The notes beneath the pieces were generated by a model. That model did not search any database and was not told where the DNA came from. It saw only the letters and a list, made by a program, of their open reading frames with translations. Below are positions 1 to 7,597 of a DNA stretch of 23,768 nucleotides, piece after piece. Origin of the DNA: an uncultured Methylococcaceae bacterium (GTDB lineage Bacteria > Pseudomonadota > Gammaproteobacteria > Methylococcales > Methylomonadaceae); contig CAIUYS010000176.1 of assembly GCA_903903365.1 (NCBI GenBank), forward strand, positions 1 to 23,768, in the 5' to 3' direction. Both the position numbers and the translations under genes were made by a program. How positions within the stretch are numbered: the stretch's first letter is position 1; every line of letters starts with the position of its first letter.

Positions 1-1086
1 CAAGAGTTAAATACCATCAATCAAATAGCGGGCGGGTTTCGGGAAAAAACCATGGCCGTGCTGCGCATTGCATTTTTATCATCGGCTATTCTGGAGTTTT
101 TTAGTGCTGTTGCCGTCGCTTTGGTGGCCGTGTATGTGGGATTGGGTTTATTGGGACAGATTCACTTTGGCCCGGCTGAACAGATCAGTTTTAGGGAAGC
201 GTTGTTCGTGTTACTACTGGCGCCTGAGTTTTTTATGCCTCTTCGGCAATTGGCCATTAATTATCATGACCGCGCCGCAGCGTTGGGGGCGGCTGACGCT
301 ATCCTTGCCATACTGGAGAAAGACACTGATATGTTGGAAGCAGGCAATTATGCCGCAGGATGTGTCGACGAAAGAGGCGCATCAATCGCGAATGATGCGC
401 TTCGTACCTCAGCACCATCCTACAGTGATTTTCAGGGTAATAAGAACCTTATCGAATTTAACAAGGTCAGCAAATTTTATGGTCAGCGTCAGGTTTTAAC
501 AGACATTAATCTGTGCATTGCCGCTGGTGAAAAAATTGCTTTGGTCGGTGAATCCGGTGCCGGAAAAACCACTCTTTTAAATCTGTTACTGGGTTTTGAG
601 ACGGTAACAGAAGGCCAAATATGGCTTAACGGCTTGCCCGTTAATCGTGAATCCGCTGCAAAAACTACCGCCTGGGTGGGACAAAACGCCTACATTTTTC
701 ATGGCAGCATAAAAGACAATATTGCCTTGGCTGATCCCGATGCGGCTGAACAGCGCATTATTAATGCCGCACAAGCCGCTGGTATCACTGAATTTAGCGC
801 ACAGTTGTCCGAGGGTTTGTTAACCCAAATTGGTGAGCGGGGTTATGGATTATCGGGTGGGCAGGTACAAAGAATCGCGTTGGCCAGAGCTTTTTTAAAA
901 AATGCCGATATTATCCTGCTGGATGAGCCGACGGCCAATCTTGATACCACCAATAAAACGGCGCTATTGGCGGTCATTGATCAGTTATTTACTGATAAAA
1001 CCCTGATTATCGCTACCCATGATCCTGTGGTGATTAATAGATTGGCAAGGCGCATAACCTTACAGCAAGGACGATTGGTGTTATGA
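1..1086 (+). CDS. cydD: CydD, ABC exporter subunit for cytochrome bd assembly (5' end outside window)
   Basis: Half of the CydDC heterodimeric ABC exporter, which sends glutathione/cysteine to the periplasm and is needed to assemble cytochrome bd oxidase. The reading frame is open from base 1, so the ATG at 52 is internal (it lies in a conserved stretch reading FREKTMAVLRIAFLSSA) and most of the membrane domain is missing. What remains is the last transmembrane helices, then an ATPase domain with Walker A GESGAGKTT (about window codons 183-191), signature LSGGQ (about codons 284-288), Walker B IILLDEPTA and a switch histidine in IATHD. The stop overlaps the cydC start by 4 bp (ATGA), which implies translational coupling. 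The family call is firm. CydD rather than CydC rests on the conserved stretch and on gene order. Confidence 0.93.
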   Translation, partial: QELNTINQIAGGFREKTMAVLRIAFLSSAILEFFSAVAVALVAVYVGLGLLGQIHFGPAEQISFREALFVLLLAPEFFMPLRQLAINYHDRAAALGAADAILAILEKDTDMLEAGNYAAGCVDERGASIANDALRTSAPSYSDFQGNKNLIEFNKVSKFYGQRQVLTDINLCIAAGEKIALVGESGAGKTTLLNLLLGFETVTEGQIWLNGLPVNRESAAKTTAWVGQNAYIFHGSIKDNIALADPDAAEQRIINAAQAAGITEFSAQLSEGLLTQIGERGYGLSGGQVQRIALARAFLKNADIILLDEPTANLDTTNKTALLAVIDQLFTDKTLIIATHDPVVINRLARRITLQQGRLVL

Positions 1087-2762
1087 AAGACTTGTGGTTT
1101 TTTCTGAAATTATTCAAACCCCATAGCGGTTGGTTGCTGGGTGGAATCATCTTGTCATTGCTGACCACTTTTGCCGCTATTGCGTTATTGACGCTGTCAG
1201 GCTGGTTTATCACTTCTTGTGCGATAGCCGGATTAGTCGTTATTGACGGCAATGCACTGGCTTTTAATTTTATGCTGCCTGCCGCGCAAATACGCGCCTT
1301 GGCGATTATCCGGACGGTGGGTCGTTATGGTGAACGTTTGGTGACTCATGAGGCTACTTTTCGAGTGTTGGCCGGCATCCGTAGCTGGTTTTTCCAACAG
1401 CTGATTCCCTTGGTTCCTGGGCGTTTGTCAGCACTACGTAGCGGTGATTTATTATCACGCATGACGGCAGATATTGATGCGTTGGACGCGCTGTATTTGC
1501 GTTTGCTTGCACCTGCCATCGTGGCAACCATTGGCGTAACGGCCGTTACCGTTTTTTTGGCTTTTTATGCACCCGTTATCAGTCTGGCTACCGGCCTTAT
1601 GTTACTGGCTGCGGCGGTTGTGGTGCCGTGGATTTTTAATAGTTTGGGACGAGCCGGAGCAGAACAAATAGTTGTCTTGGCGGCCAATTTCCGGATTCGA
1701 CAAGTGGATATGATGCAGGGTTTTGCGGATTTAATAGCCAATCAGGCTTATGGGCGCTTTAGCAATTTTCTGGAGCAGTTTTCTGATTTGATGCTTAATA
1801 CCCAACGGCAAAATAACCGGTTGTCGGCGATTTCTTCAGCAATCACCTTTTTGCTGGCGCAGATAACCGTACTATTGGCCTTGGTGCTTGCCGCCATTTT
1901 ATTTAAAGCCGACTTGTTATCAGGAACCGATTTGGCGTTGGTTGTTTTTTGTGTGCTTGCGGCTTTTGAGCTAGTGACGCCCTTGCCGGTAGCCCTGCAA
2001 ATGCTGGCAAAACTCCAAAAAGCGGCGCGGCGTATCAGGCAGGTAACAGAAATGTCGCCAACAACACCGCAGCACATTCAGACCGTAGCCTTGCCGGAAC
2101 GGTATGATTTGCAGTTAACTGAGGTCAGCTTTCGTTATCCTGACCAGCAGAATTGGGTATTAAAAAACATCAGTCTGGCTATTCCACAGAGCAGTAAAAT
2201 TGCCATTGTCGGCGTTAGCGGCTCAGGTAAAACCACTTTATTGCATTTGCTAATGCGCTATTATGATCCCGATCAAGGTAGTGTTTTATTGGCCGAACAT
2301 AATCTAAAACAACTGGATGCCGATCAATTAATGACCTGTTTTGGCGTATTGTCCCAACGCAGTCAATTGTTTGCCGCCAGCATTAAACAAAACCTGTTAA
2401 TTGCCAAGCCCAACGCTTTGGCAACCGAACTGGATGCCGCCATACAAGCCGCAGGTCTGGAGAAATTTATCAGCTACTTGCCGGAAGGCCTTGATACCTG
2501 GGTTGGTGAAAGTGGCGTAAAAGTATCGGGTGGCGAAGCACGGCGTATCGCCTTGGCACGGCTGTATCTTAAAAATGCACCGATATTAATTCTGGATGAA
2601 CCCACAGAAGGCCTGGACAGTGATACCGAACGGGATGTTTTTAAAGCCTTGGCAATTTTTGCGCGAGATAAAACCGTCATCATGGTAACGCATCGTGAGG
2701 CCGGTTTGGGGTTGGTTGATATTGTCTATCGAATGGAGCAGAGCGTTTTGTGTGTAGTGTAA
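1083..2762 (+). CDS. cydC: CydC, ABC exporter subunit for cytochrome bd assembly
   Basis: Second half of the CydDC thiol exporter of the inner membrane. The 559-residue length is normal for a fused permease-ATPase. The N-terminus (LTLSGWFITSCAIAGL) is typical CydC, and six hydrophobic segments fill about residues 15-310. The ATPase domain has Walker A GVSGSGKTT (377-385), signature VSGGEARR (from 481), Walker B ILILDEP (501-507) and a switch histidine in MVTHRE. The signature has E instead of the usual Q, common in CydC. The start overlaps the cydD stop by 4 bp, so the two are one operon. cydAB is not in this window. No T-rich hairpin follows directly; the nearest structure is the palindrome at 2907-2939. 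Confidence 0.94.
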   Translation: MKDLWFFLKLFKPHSGWLLGGIILSLLTTFAAIALLTLSGWFITSCAIAGLVVIDGNALAFNFMLPAAQIRALAIIRTVGRYGERLVTHEATFRVLAGIRSWFFQQLIPLVPGRLSALRSGDLLSRMTADIDALDALYLRLLAPAIVATIGVTAVTVFLAFYAPVISLATGLMLLAAAVVVPWIFNSLGRAGAEQIVVLAANFRIRQVDMMQGFADLIANQAYGRFSNFLEQFSDLMLNTQRQNNRLSAISSAITFLLAQITVLLALVLAAILFKADLLSGTDLALVVFCVLAAFELVTPLPVALQMLAKLQKAARRIRQVTEMSPTTPQHIQTVALPERYDLQLTEVSFRYPDQQNWVLKNISLAIPQSSKIAIVGVSGSGKTTLLHLLMRYYDPDQGSVLLAEHNLKQLDADQLMTCFGVLSQRSQLFAASIKQNLLIAKPNALATELDAAIQAAGLEKFISYLPEGLDTWVGESGVKVSGGEARRIALARLYLKNAPILILDEPTEGLDSDTERDVFKALAIFARDKTVIMVTHREAGLGLVDIVYRMEQSVLCVV

Positions 2763-3185
2763 TTTCACTAATCAAATCAGGAAACGGCATAAAATAAGAT
2801 CACTACTAGATAAGCTGTTACCCAAGCCCTGCCGAAAGTGAGTTGGTTTTAAGATTGAGCTGACCGCCAGCTCACGGCCCACTGCTGATATACAATCCAG
2901 ATTTCCGACTGCCAGCTATCGAACAGATAGCTGGCAGTCAAAATTAGCGAATTAGTTAGTATAGTCGTTGTAAATCCGTTATCAATATGCCCGTGAGCAC
3001 TCCTGTTTGGTGTAGCACGTCTATTAATTTCATTAAAACATATCCATTTCATTAGAGATTATTAGTACAATGTTTTTGACAGTTTTAAGTTATTGAAATT
3101 CTGGAGAAGAGGCTCAAAATTAATCACAGTATTTTAAGGCTTCCGTTCCTTAAGAAATTGAGCAGTAACTAAAGCAGGTATTGAA
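2763..3185. other. Intergenic region after cydC
   Basis: No convincing gene in either strand. It holds two inverted repeats near 2856-2939 (listed separately). A weak AT-rich 6-bp inverted repeat lies at 3134-3153 (ttaagg/ccttaa), just past the stop of the leftward exported-protein gene. That repeat could help end its transcript but lacks a T tract. A TTGACA-like hexamer near 3075-3080 has no partner -10. Confidence 0.5.
2907..2939. repeat. Perfect 14-bp inverted repeat
   Basis: GACTGCCAGCTATC at 2907-2920, a 5-nt loop (gaaca), and its exact reverse complement at 2926-2939. A smaller perfect 7-bp inverted repeat (tgagctg/cagctca, 2856-2874) lies 32 bp upstream. Neither strand has a T run after the stem, so this is not a standard intrinsic terminator. 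It could be a REP-like element or half of a degenerate mobile element. Confidence 0.8.
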
Positions 3186-3773
3186 TTAGAGTTCAGGTAG
3201 CAAACATACACCATTCGTTAATGTAGAGCTAGCAGGGCAACTTATAGTTACATTTTTGGCTGGAGTATTATAGATACCTATAGAATTAAATTCCAGATAT
3301 GGAGACAAAGATTTACCAAAGGTATTTTTACTGGAGAAATCATAATCAACGCCCGTATTAACATATGGCCCTTGAGCGCTTATGCCAGAAAACAAACCTT
3401 TTTTCGCAAAATCCCAGCCTCCGCCCACTTCGCCTTGAAGATAGTCCATACCATTTAAGTATTTAGCACGTAACTTACCTACATGAATGAAGTCGTCTAA
3501 CTTCATATTACCCGTTACCTTAAAAGCAATAGATACGTCTGCACCTTGTGTTGCTCCACTAGACGTTACAGAAGCATATCGATAACCAGCCACAATCTCT
3601 GGAACCATACTTTCACCTAATGTCCACTTTACTCCGCCATAGCCCATGTTCACATTGGCAGAAGAACCTGATTCGCTGTAGGTTGGCGTTGCAGGTTCAG
3701 GTTGACTCCAGCTCACTGCAGGGGCAATTAACAATATGGTTACAGCTAAATAGAGATAAGATTTAAGTTTCAT
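3186..3773 (-). CDS. Exported protein of unknown function, possible small outer-membrane barrel
   Basis: 195 residues. The family is not recognised. A clear signal peptide covers residues 1 to about 23 (charged MKLK, hydrophobic core, cleavage near SWS-QP). The mature part is rich in glycine, aromatics and alternating polar/hydrophobic residues (for example GYRYASVT, GGGWDFAK, PYLEFNSIG), which suggests amphipathic beta strands, so a small beta-barrel or periplasmic beta protein is plausible. Near the C-terminus two cysteines (C179 and C190, in a CPASSTLTNGVC context) could form one disulfide. The end is LLPEL, not the terminal aromatic of a classic porin. The start is supported by GGAG about 8 nt upstream. 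It stands alone, with 322 bp to the HAD gene upstream. Confidence 0.8.
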   Translation of the reverse strand: MKLKSYLYLAVTILLIAPAVSWSQPEPATPTYSESGSSANVNMGYGGVKWTLGESMVPEIVAGYRYASVTSSGATQGADVSIAFKVTGNMKLDDFIHVGKLRAKYLNGMDYLQGEVGGGWDFAKKGLFSGISAQGPYVNTGVDYDFSSKNTFGKSLSPYLEFNSIGIYNTPAKNVTISCPASSTLTNGVCLLPEL

Positions 3774-4095
3774 AATTTTTCTCCAAAATATTTTTTATAA
3801 TGGTAAATTATAATCTTGCTCCCCCTGTGATGAAAGCAAAATTGTCCGAATAATCCTGATGATTAAACAGTCAGGGTTGTTGGCTATAACAACCCGAATA
3901 ATAACGTGTTTACCCGGAAACATAGTCTAAAGCGTGTCCACCAAATGAACAACCAACACCATCAAGTTAACCCAGCTAAGGTTGCACTTCGGGGCTTAAC
4001 CAGTTATTTTCGCAACTTATTAATTAATAAAGATTAACATAAGTAACAACCGTACGATGAAAACAAATCAGCATTCGACCGTAAGCTTTTCACTA
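3774..4095. other. Intergenic region with a hairpin
   Basis: No gene seen. A perfect 8-bp inverted repeat, gggttgtt/aacaaccc with a 6-nt loop, lies at 3874-3895, between the HAD gene and the exported-protein gene (both leftward). It has no T tract. The rest shows no strong promoter match. Confidence 0.45.
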
Positions 4096-4704
4096 TTAGG
4101 GTTGGTTAAGCTTTACTCCAAGACATCGGAGCGATTCGCGCAACGGTACAATACCCGAGAAGTGTATGGCCTTAAAGCCAACTGCGGCAGCGGACTTTAC
4201 ATTATCCTCTATGTCATCGATAAAGATGCTCGTTTGTCCACTTTGCGCCCAACGTAGCGCCAGACGGAACACTTCGGGGTCTGGTTTCATTTTGTGGATT
4301 TTATAAGAAAGGAGTTTTCGAGGGAAAAGTTCGATAAATGGGAAATCTCGCAGAACTGAATTATAGTGCCAACAGTTAGTGTTGGAAATTAGACAAAGGT
4401 CGGCGTTGTCGGCCAATTCTTCTATAAGCTTTTCCATCTCTGGATCATGCGAAAATATATTTGACCACGCATTGACTAGCTCCTCTTCATTTAGAATGAC
4501 ATTGAGCGCATCACTACATGCTTGAGTGAAATCTGAGGGTGAAAGATTGCCCAGATCAAAGTCATGTCCGATTCCGCCTTCAAAGATGCGTTCATATACA
4601 TCCAGAGGGTCAAGATTGTAAATTGCGCCAAGCGCTCGGCAGGCTTTCATGTGATCAAAGGGAATTAGTACATTGCCGAGATCAAATGCGATAAATGTTT
4701 TCAT
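4096..4704 (-). CDS. HAD-superfamily hydrolase, YihX-like sugar-phosphate phosphatase type
   Basis: 202-residue cytoplasmic HAD phosphatase, normal for the YihX-like branch whose E. coli member acts on glucose-1-phosphate. Motif I is FDLGNV with D8 as the expected nucleophile. The second aspartate position of the usual DxDx(T/V) is G10, as in YihX-type proteins. Motif II is ISNTN (106-110), motif III K140 in KMKPDPEVF, and motif IV IDD (162-164) followed by N168. A helical cap lies at about residues 15-85. The start is supported by GGAGA about 12 nt upstream. The natural substrate cannot be read from the sequence. The gene stands alone, between an exported protein and an insertion-sequence relic. 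Confidence 0.88.
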   Translation of the reverse strand: MKTFIAFDLGNVLIPFDHMKACRALGAIYNLDPLDVYERIFEGGIGHDFDLGNLSPSDFTQACSDALNVILNEEELVNAWSNIFSHDPEMEKLIEELADNADLCLISNTNCWHYNSVLRDFPFIELFPRKLLSYKIHKMKPDPEVFRLALRWAQSGQTSIFIDDIEDNVKSAAAVGFKAIHFSGIVPLRESLRCLGVKLNQP

Positions 4705-4930
4705 GGGTAAGAAGAGTCTCCGGTCTGGAAGCGTTTAATGTTAAATGATTATATAGTTTTCGTATATATTGTTATTTTTTGACCATACTTCTGGTGTTAG
4801 TCACGTTTGCTAAATCTATATGGCTTGCCACCTAATTTATACAATGGGGGCAAATTACGGAAGTCCGCCTGAAAATACAACTTTAACTGTCTGGTTTTGT
4901 CGTTCGCCGTAAAAAAATTCACACCAATGA
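4705..4930. other. AT-rich intergenic region before the transposase relic
   Basis: No gene recognised. It should contain the leftward HAD promoter: a TATAAT reads leftward at 4748-4753, but the base composition is very AT-rich and no good -35 is seen. The part next to 4931 may be decayed transposase sequence that is no longer readable. Confidence 0.35.
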
Positions 4931-5158
4931 AAAGCGTTAGAAGTTATATCGAGTTTTTACACAGGTAGAATTGTAATTACACCTTATTTTGTCCAAGGTG
5001 TAGTTGAACAGGATCATCTGTTTATTAAGAAAATCACAAAACCCGTGATGCGCTTTAAAGCCTTTCATTCAGTAAAGACAAATCCTGCTGGAATCAAAAA
5101 GACTCATAGGATTCGAAAAGGGCAACTTTCCGAAGAAAACATTCCTGCTTATAAGTAG
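4931..5158 (+). pseudogene. C-terminal remnant of an IS6-family-like transposase
   Basis: One frame from just after a TGA at 4928 to a TAG at 5156 gives 75 residues. The recognisable part begins near 4982 and reads GVVEQDHLFIKKITKP, then FKAFHSV, AGIK and IRKGQLSEENIPAYK. This matches the end of IS6/IS240-type DDE transposases (N-x-V-E-Q-D-H-R-x-I-K, GFKSF, GIE, MIRKGQ), including the E-x-DH segment that carries the last acidic residue. There is no start codon and no N-terminal DDE part. The TAG falls where related proteins usually continue for a few residues, consistent with nonsense decay. No terminal inverted repeats were found. The element is dead. Confidence 0.78.
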
Positions 5159-5211
5159 TTGCTTTAGAGAAATAATTTTTCCCGCAGTGCGGCTTTACGC
5201 TTTATGACTAT

Positions 5212-5239
5212 TTGTGACAGCGCTTTACTGTATTACAAT
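5212..5239 (+). promoter_or_regulatory. Predicted sigma-70-type promoter for the phosphate transporter gene
   Basis: TTGTGA at 5212-5217 (4 of 6 to TTGACA), a 16-bp spacer, and TACAAT at 5234-5239 (5 of 6 to TATAAT). The start of transcription would be near 5246, about 40 nt before the ATG. This is a by-eye prediction only. Confidence 0.45.
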
Positions 5240-5287
5240 TAAAACATTTGTACACTAGCTCCTACTATTAACTCCTTGGGCATTGTC

Positions 5288-6895
5288 ATGAAGACTGCTG
5301 CTTTAACTCTACCTAAGTCATCCAATTCACGACCGCAACTTGATCACAAATCCGGTTGGATCACCGCTGTAATTTTCTTGGGTATGCTCGTCATCGGCAT
5401 AGCTTTCGCCATCTATAGTTTGGTGAACGATATTATTGATGCTGGCGGCGAGCCCATCACCTGGATGCCTTATATCTTGCTGTGCGTCGCACTGCTGGTT
5501 GCGCTCGGCTTTGAATTCGTCAACGGCTTTCACGACACGGCGAATGCCGTCGCTACAGTTATTTACACCCATTCGCTGCCAGCCAACTTTGCAGTGCTAT
5601 GGTCTGGTTTTTTTAATTTTCTAGGGGTGCTGTTTTCGAGCGGAGCAGTCGCTTTCGGCATCATCTCCCTATTGCCGGTTGAATTGATACTACGAGTAGG
5701 ATCCACAGCAGGCTTCGCTATGGTGTTTTCGCTTCTCATCGCCGCTATTATCTGGAATATCGGCACCTGGTTGCTGGGTTTACCGGTCTCTTCATCTCAT
5801 ACCTTAATCGGCTCCATCATTGGCGTAGGCGTTGCCAATGCTCTGATGCACGGGCGAGACGGCACTAGCGGAGTTGATTGGGTCCAGGCAATCAAAGTGG
5901 GTTATTCCCTTTTATTATCCCCCTTGATTGGATTTATTTGCGCGGCGCTACTGCTATTAGCCCTCAGAGCTTTAATCAAGAACAAGGCATTATACGAAGA
6001 ACCCAAAGGCGTCACACCACCGCCTTGGTGGATACGCAGTCTCTTGATCCTAACCTGCACCGGTGTTTCCTTCGCCCACGGCTCTAATGACGGACAAAAA
6101 GGCATGGGTTTGATTATGCTAATTCTGGTCGGCTCCATGCCCATGGCCTACGCTTTGAACCGAACCATGCCAGTAGATCATATGAGCCAGTTTATAGCGA
6201 TATCCCGACTCACGCAGGAGTCCCTACAGAAAAACGCCAGGGTTGGCAGCCCAGCCGATCCGCGTGCGGCTCTTTCCGGCTATGTGCGGACAAAAATCTA
6301 CAAGCCCGAGATAATTGCCGCTCTTGCCGCCGTGACCGGTGAGATCGGCGAACAGGTCAAACACTACGGCGACTTGGCCCACATGCCGCTGGAAGTGGTG
6401 TCCAATGTCCGCATCGATATGTATTTGGCTTCCGAATCCATCCGCTTCCTGGAAAAAAACAAAACGGTTAAATTCGATGACGACGCTAAAGCTAATTTGA
6501 ATGTCTTCAAGAAAAATATAGATGACGCCACCAAGTTTATTCCTCTGTGGGTGAAAGTGAGCGTAGCAATTGCCTTGGGTTTAGGTACCATGGTCGGCTG
6601 GAAAAGCATTGTAATTACAGTCGGTGAGAAAATAGGTAAATCCCACATGACTTACGCGCAAGGAGCCTCGGCGGAACTCGTTACCATGACCACCATTGCC
6701 GGAGCGGATATTTTCGGCTTACCGGTTTCGACCACGCATATTCTTTCTTCCGGGGTGGCCGGAGCCATGGCAGCTAACAAGTCCGGCTTACAGTTAGGAA
6801 CCATACGCAATCTGGTTATAGCCTGGGTATTGACACTACCTTCCGCCATGCTGCTTTCTGGCTCACTATACTGGTTATTTTCAAAGCTGTTTTAA
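5288..6895 (+). CDS. pitA: Low-affinity inorganic phosphate transporter, PiT family (PitA type)
   Basis: Inner-membrane proton-coupled (metal-)phosphate symporter; 535 residues from the ATG at 5288, against about 500 in E. coli PitA. The two PiT repeats are clear: GFEFVNGFHDTANA (about 74-87) followed by membrane helices, and SFAHGSNDGQKG (about 261-272). A hydrophilic loop of about 150 residues (roughly 290-420), as in PitA, separates them from a C-terminal membrane block with STTHILSSG. A TTG at 5276 would add four residues. I prefer the ATG, although neither has a good Shine-Dalgarno (only GGG about 7 nt before the ATG). No PhoU-like DUF47 partner gene is adjacent, so this is a stand-alone PitA. 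Confidence 0.92.
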   Translation: MKTAALTLPKSSNSRPQLDHKSGWITAVIFLGMLVIGIAFAIYSLVNDIIDAGGEPITWMPYILLCVALLVALGFEFVNGFHDTANAVATVIYTHSLPANFAVLWSGFFNFLGVLFSSGAVAFGIISLLPVELILRVGSTAGFAMVFSLLIAAIIWNIGTWLLGLPVSSSHTLIGSIIGVGVANALMHGRDGTSGVDWVQAIKVGYSLLLSPLIGFICAALLLLALRALIKNKALYEEPKGVTPPPWWIRSLLILTCTGVSFAHGSNDGQKGMGLIMLILVGSMPMAYALNRTMPVDHMSQFIAISRLTQESLQKNARVGSPADPRAALSGYVRTKIYKPEIIAALAAVTGEIGEQVKHYGDLAHMPLEVVSNVRIDMYLASESIRFLEKNKTVKFDDDAKANLNVFKKNIDDATKFIPLWVKVSVAIALGLGTMVGWKSIVITVGEKIGKSHMTYAQGASAELVTMTTIAGADIFGLPVSTTHILSSGVAGAMAANKSGLQLGTIRNLVIAWVLTLPSAMLLSGSLYWLFSKLF

Positions 6896-6998
6896 TTGCG
6901 CTCCTTCAAGAATCTCAATGAAAAAACAAAAGATTGGGAAAGGCTTGAAAACAGTCTCCTGTTTCATGCAGAAATGCATAGGCGATAAGCTGTTGCAG

Positions 6999-7073
6999 TT
7001 AGGCCGATTGAGTATTATCGGCAAGGATGCGGAGACCCATGTCTTCGATCATCCGCTGACGTAAATGAGTCAT
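6999..7073 (-). pseudogene. Orphan N-terminus of a tyrosine recombinase/integrase
   Basis: A 24-codon reading frame starts at 7073 with MTHLRQRMIEDMGLRILADN. This is close to the start of many XerD-like site-specific integrases (MTPLRQRMIEDMQLR...), which continue into a SAM-like core-binding domain. Here the frame ends at a TAA after NTQSA and nothing recognisable follows. A good Shine-Dalgarno (AGGAG, about 7 nt before the ATG) is still present, so the 5' end of the parent gene was retained when the rest was lost. The likely parent is an integrase of a mobile element. The match rests on a short segment. Confidence 0.6.
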
Positions 7074-7208
7074 GGCAAATCTCCTGATCGGGGGGAGTGA
7101 AATGCTGCAAACAGCAGCATCGTCATTATTCTCTGATTGGAGGATTTTTTAAATCGCTCAATGAGGACGAGAAGCCCGCAATTGCCGCTTTAGCGGTTTA
7201 GTAAAAGG

Positions 7209-7236
7209 GTCGCTATGGATAACTATCTATAGTGAC
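7209..7236. repeat. 28-bp near-perfect palindrome with 2-nt loop
   Basis: Two 13-nt arms (7209-7221 and 7224-7236) differ from perfect complementarity at two positions. Both would be G-U pairs in RNA, the pattern left by C-to-T changes in a once perfect palindrome. There is no flanking T tract. Confidence 0.6.
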
Positions 7237-7450
7237 CTACTACCATTCAATTCAGATTTCCTAACGGCAGCATATTCATATATGGATGACCCTCACTGAG
7301 GGTTTCTGAATGACTGCTTTGTGACCCCAACCTGCCATATACCTATGCTTTCTGAACGGCACGATGGCCGTGAGTTGGCAGTCAGTTCCAACTAAAAATT
7401 AACACACGCTCGGCGGGGCTTGGCTTTTACCCTTTTTTAAATAAAGAACC

Positions 7451-7492
7451 CGTCGGCAAAACGCCGACGTTGTTTGGCAGCATCGGCGTTTT
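7451..7492 (-). terminator. Probable transcription terminator region of glnN
   Basis: Past the glnN stop there are two alternative hairpins sharing one arm. cgtcggc/gccgacg with a 5-nt loop lies at 7451-7469. aaaacgccga/tcggcgtttt with a 15-nt loop lies at 7458-7492. Each has short A/T flanks. The 10-bp one ends in TTTT on either strand, so it may work in both directions between pitA and glnN. T tracts are short, so efficiency is uncertain. Confidence 0.5.
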
Positions 7493-7597
7493 TAAGAACT
7501 GCTTTTCCCAATATGTAGACAGGAGACGGCAAGAGAGAATGGCATGACAACGGGCGTCATGCGGTTATCTGGTGGGTTCCCGGCATTGCGCCGGTAG

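Larger units (their letters stand above)
6896..7597. other. 702-bp gap between pitA and glnN with relics and palindromes
   Basis: No intact gene. It contains an orphan recombinase N-terminus (6999-7073), a 7-bp inverted repeat just upstream of it (7102-7120, atgctgc/gcagcat), a 28-bp near-palindrome (7209-7236), a 6-bp inverted repeat (7289-7303, accctc/gagggt) and GC-rich hairpins at 7451-7492 past the end of glnN. The stretch 7250-7410 shares short words with 2838-2939 (agatttcc, gtgagttgg, ggcagtc), hinting at a degenerate dispersed repeat. Confidence 0.5.

Noticed and set aside
4057..4257. 66-codon rightward reading frame starting MKTNQHSTV
   Set aside because: Most of it is antisense to the end of the HAD gene, whose motifs are clear; no ribosome-binding site.
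5198..5219. Pho-box-like CTGTCAC-AAA-TAGTCAT (leftward strand) near the pit promoter
   Set aside because: Repeat period is 10 rather than 11, one half is poor, and it points away from pit; PitA-type genes are usually not PhoB-activated.
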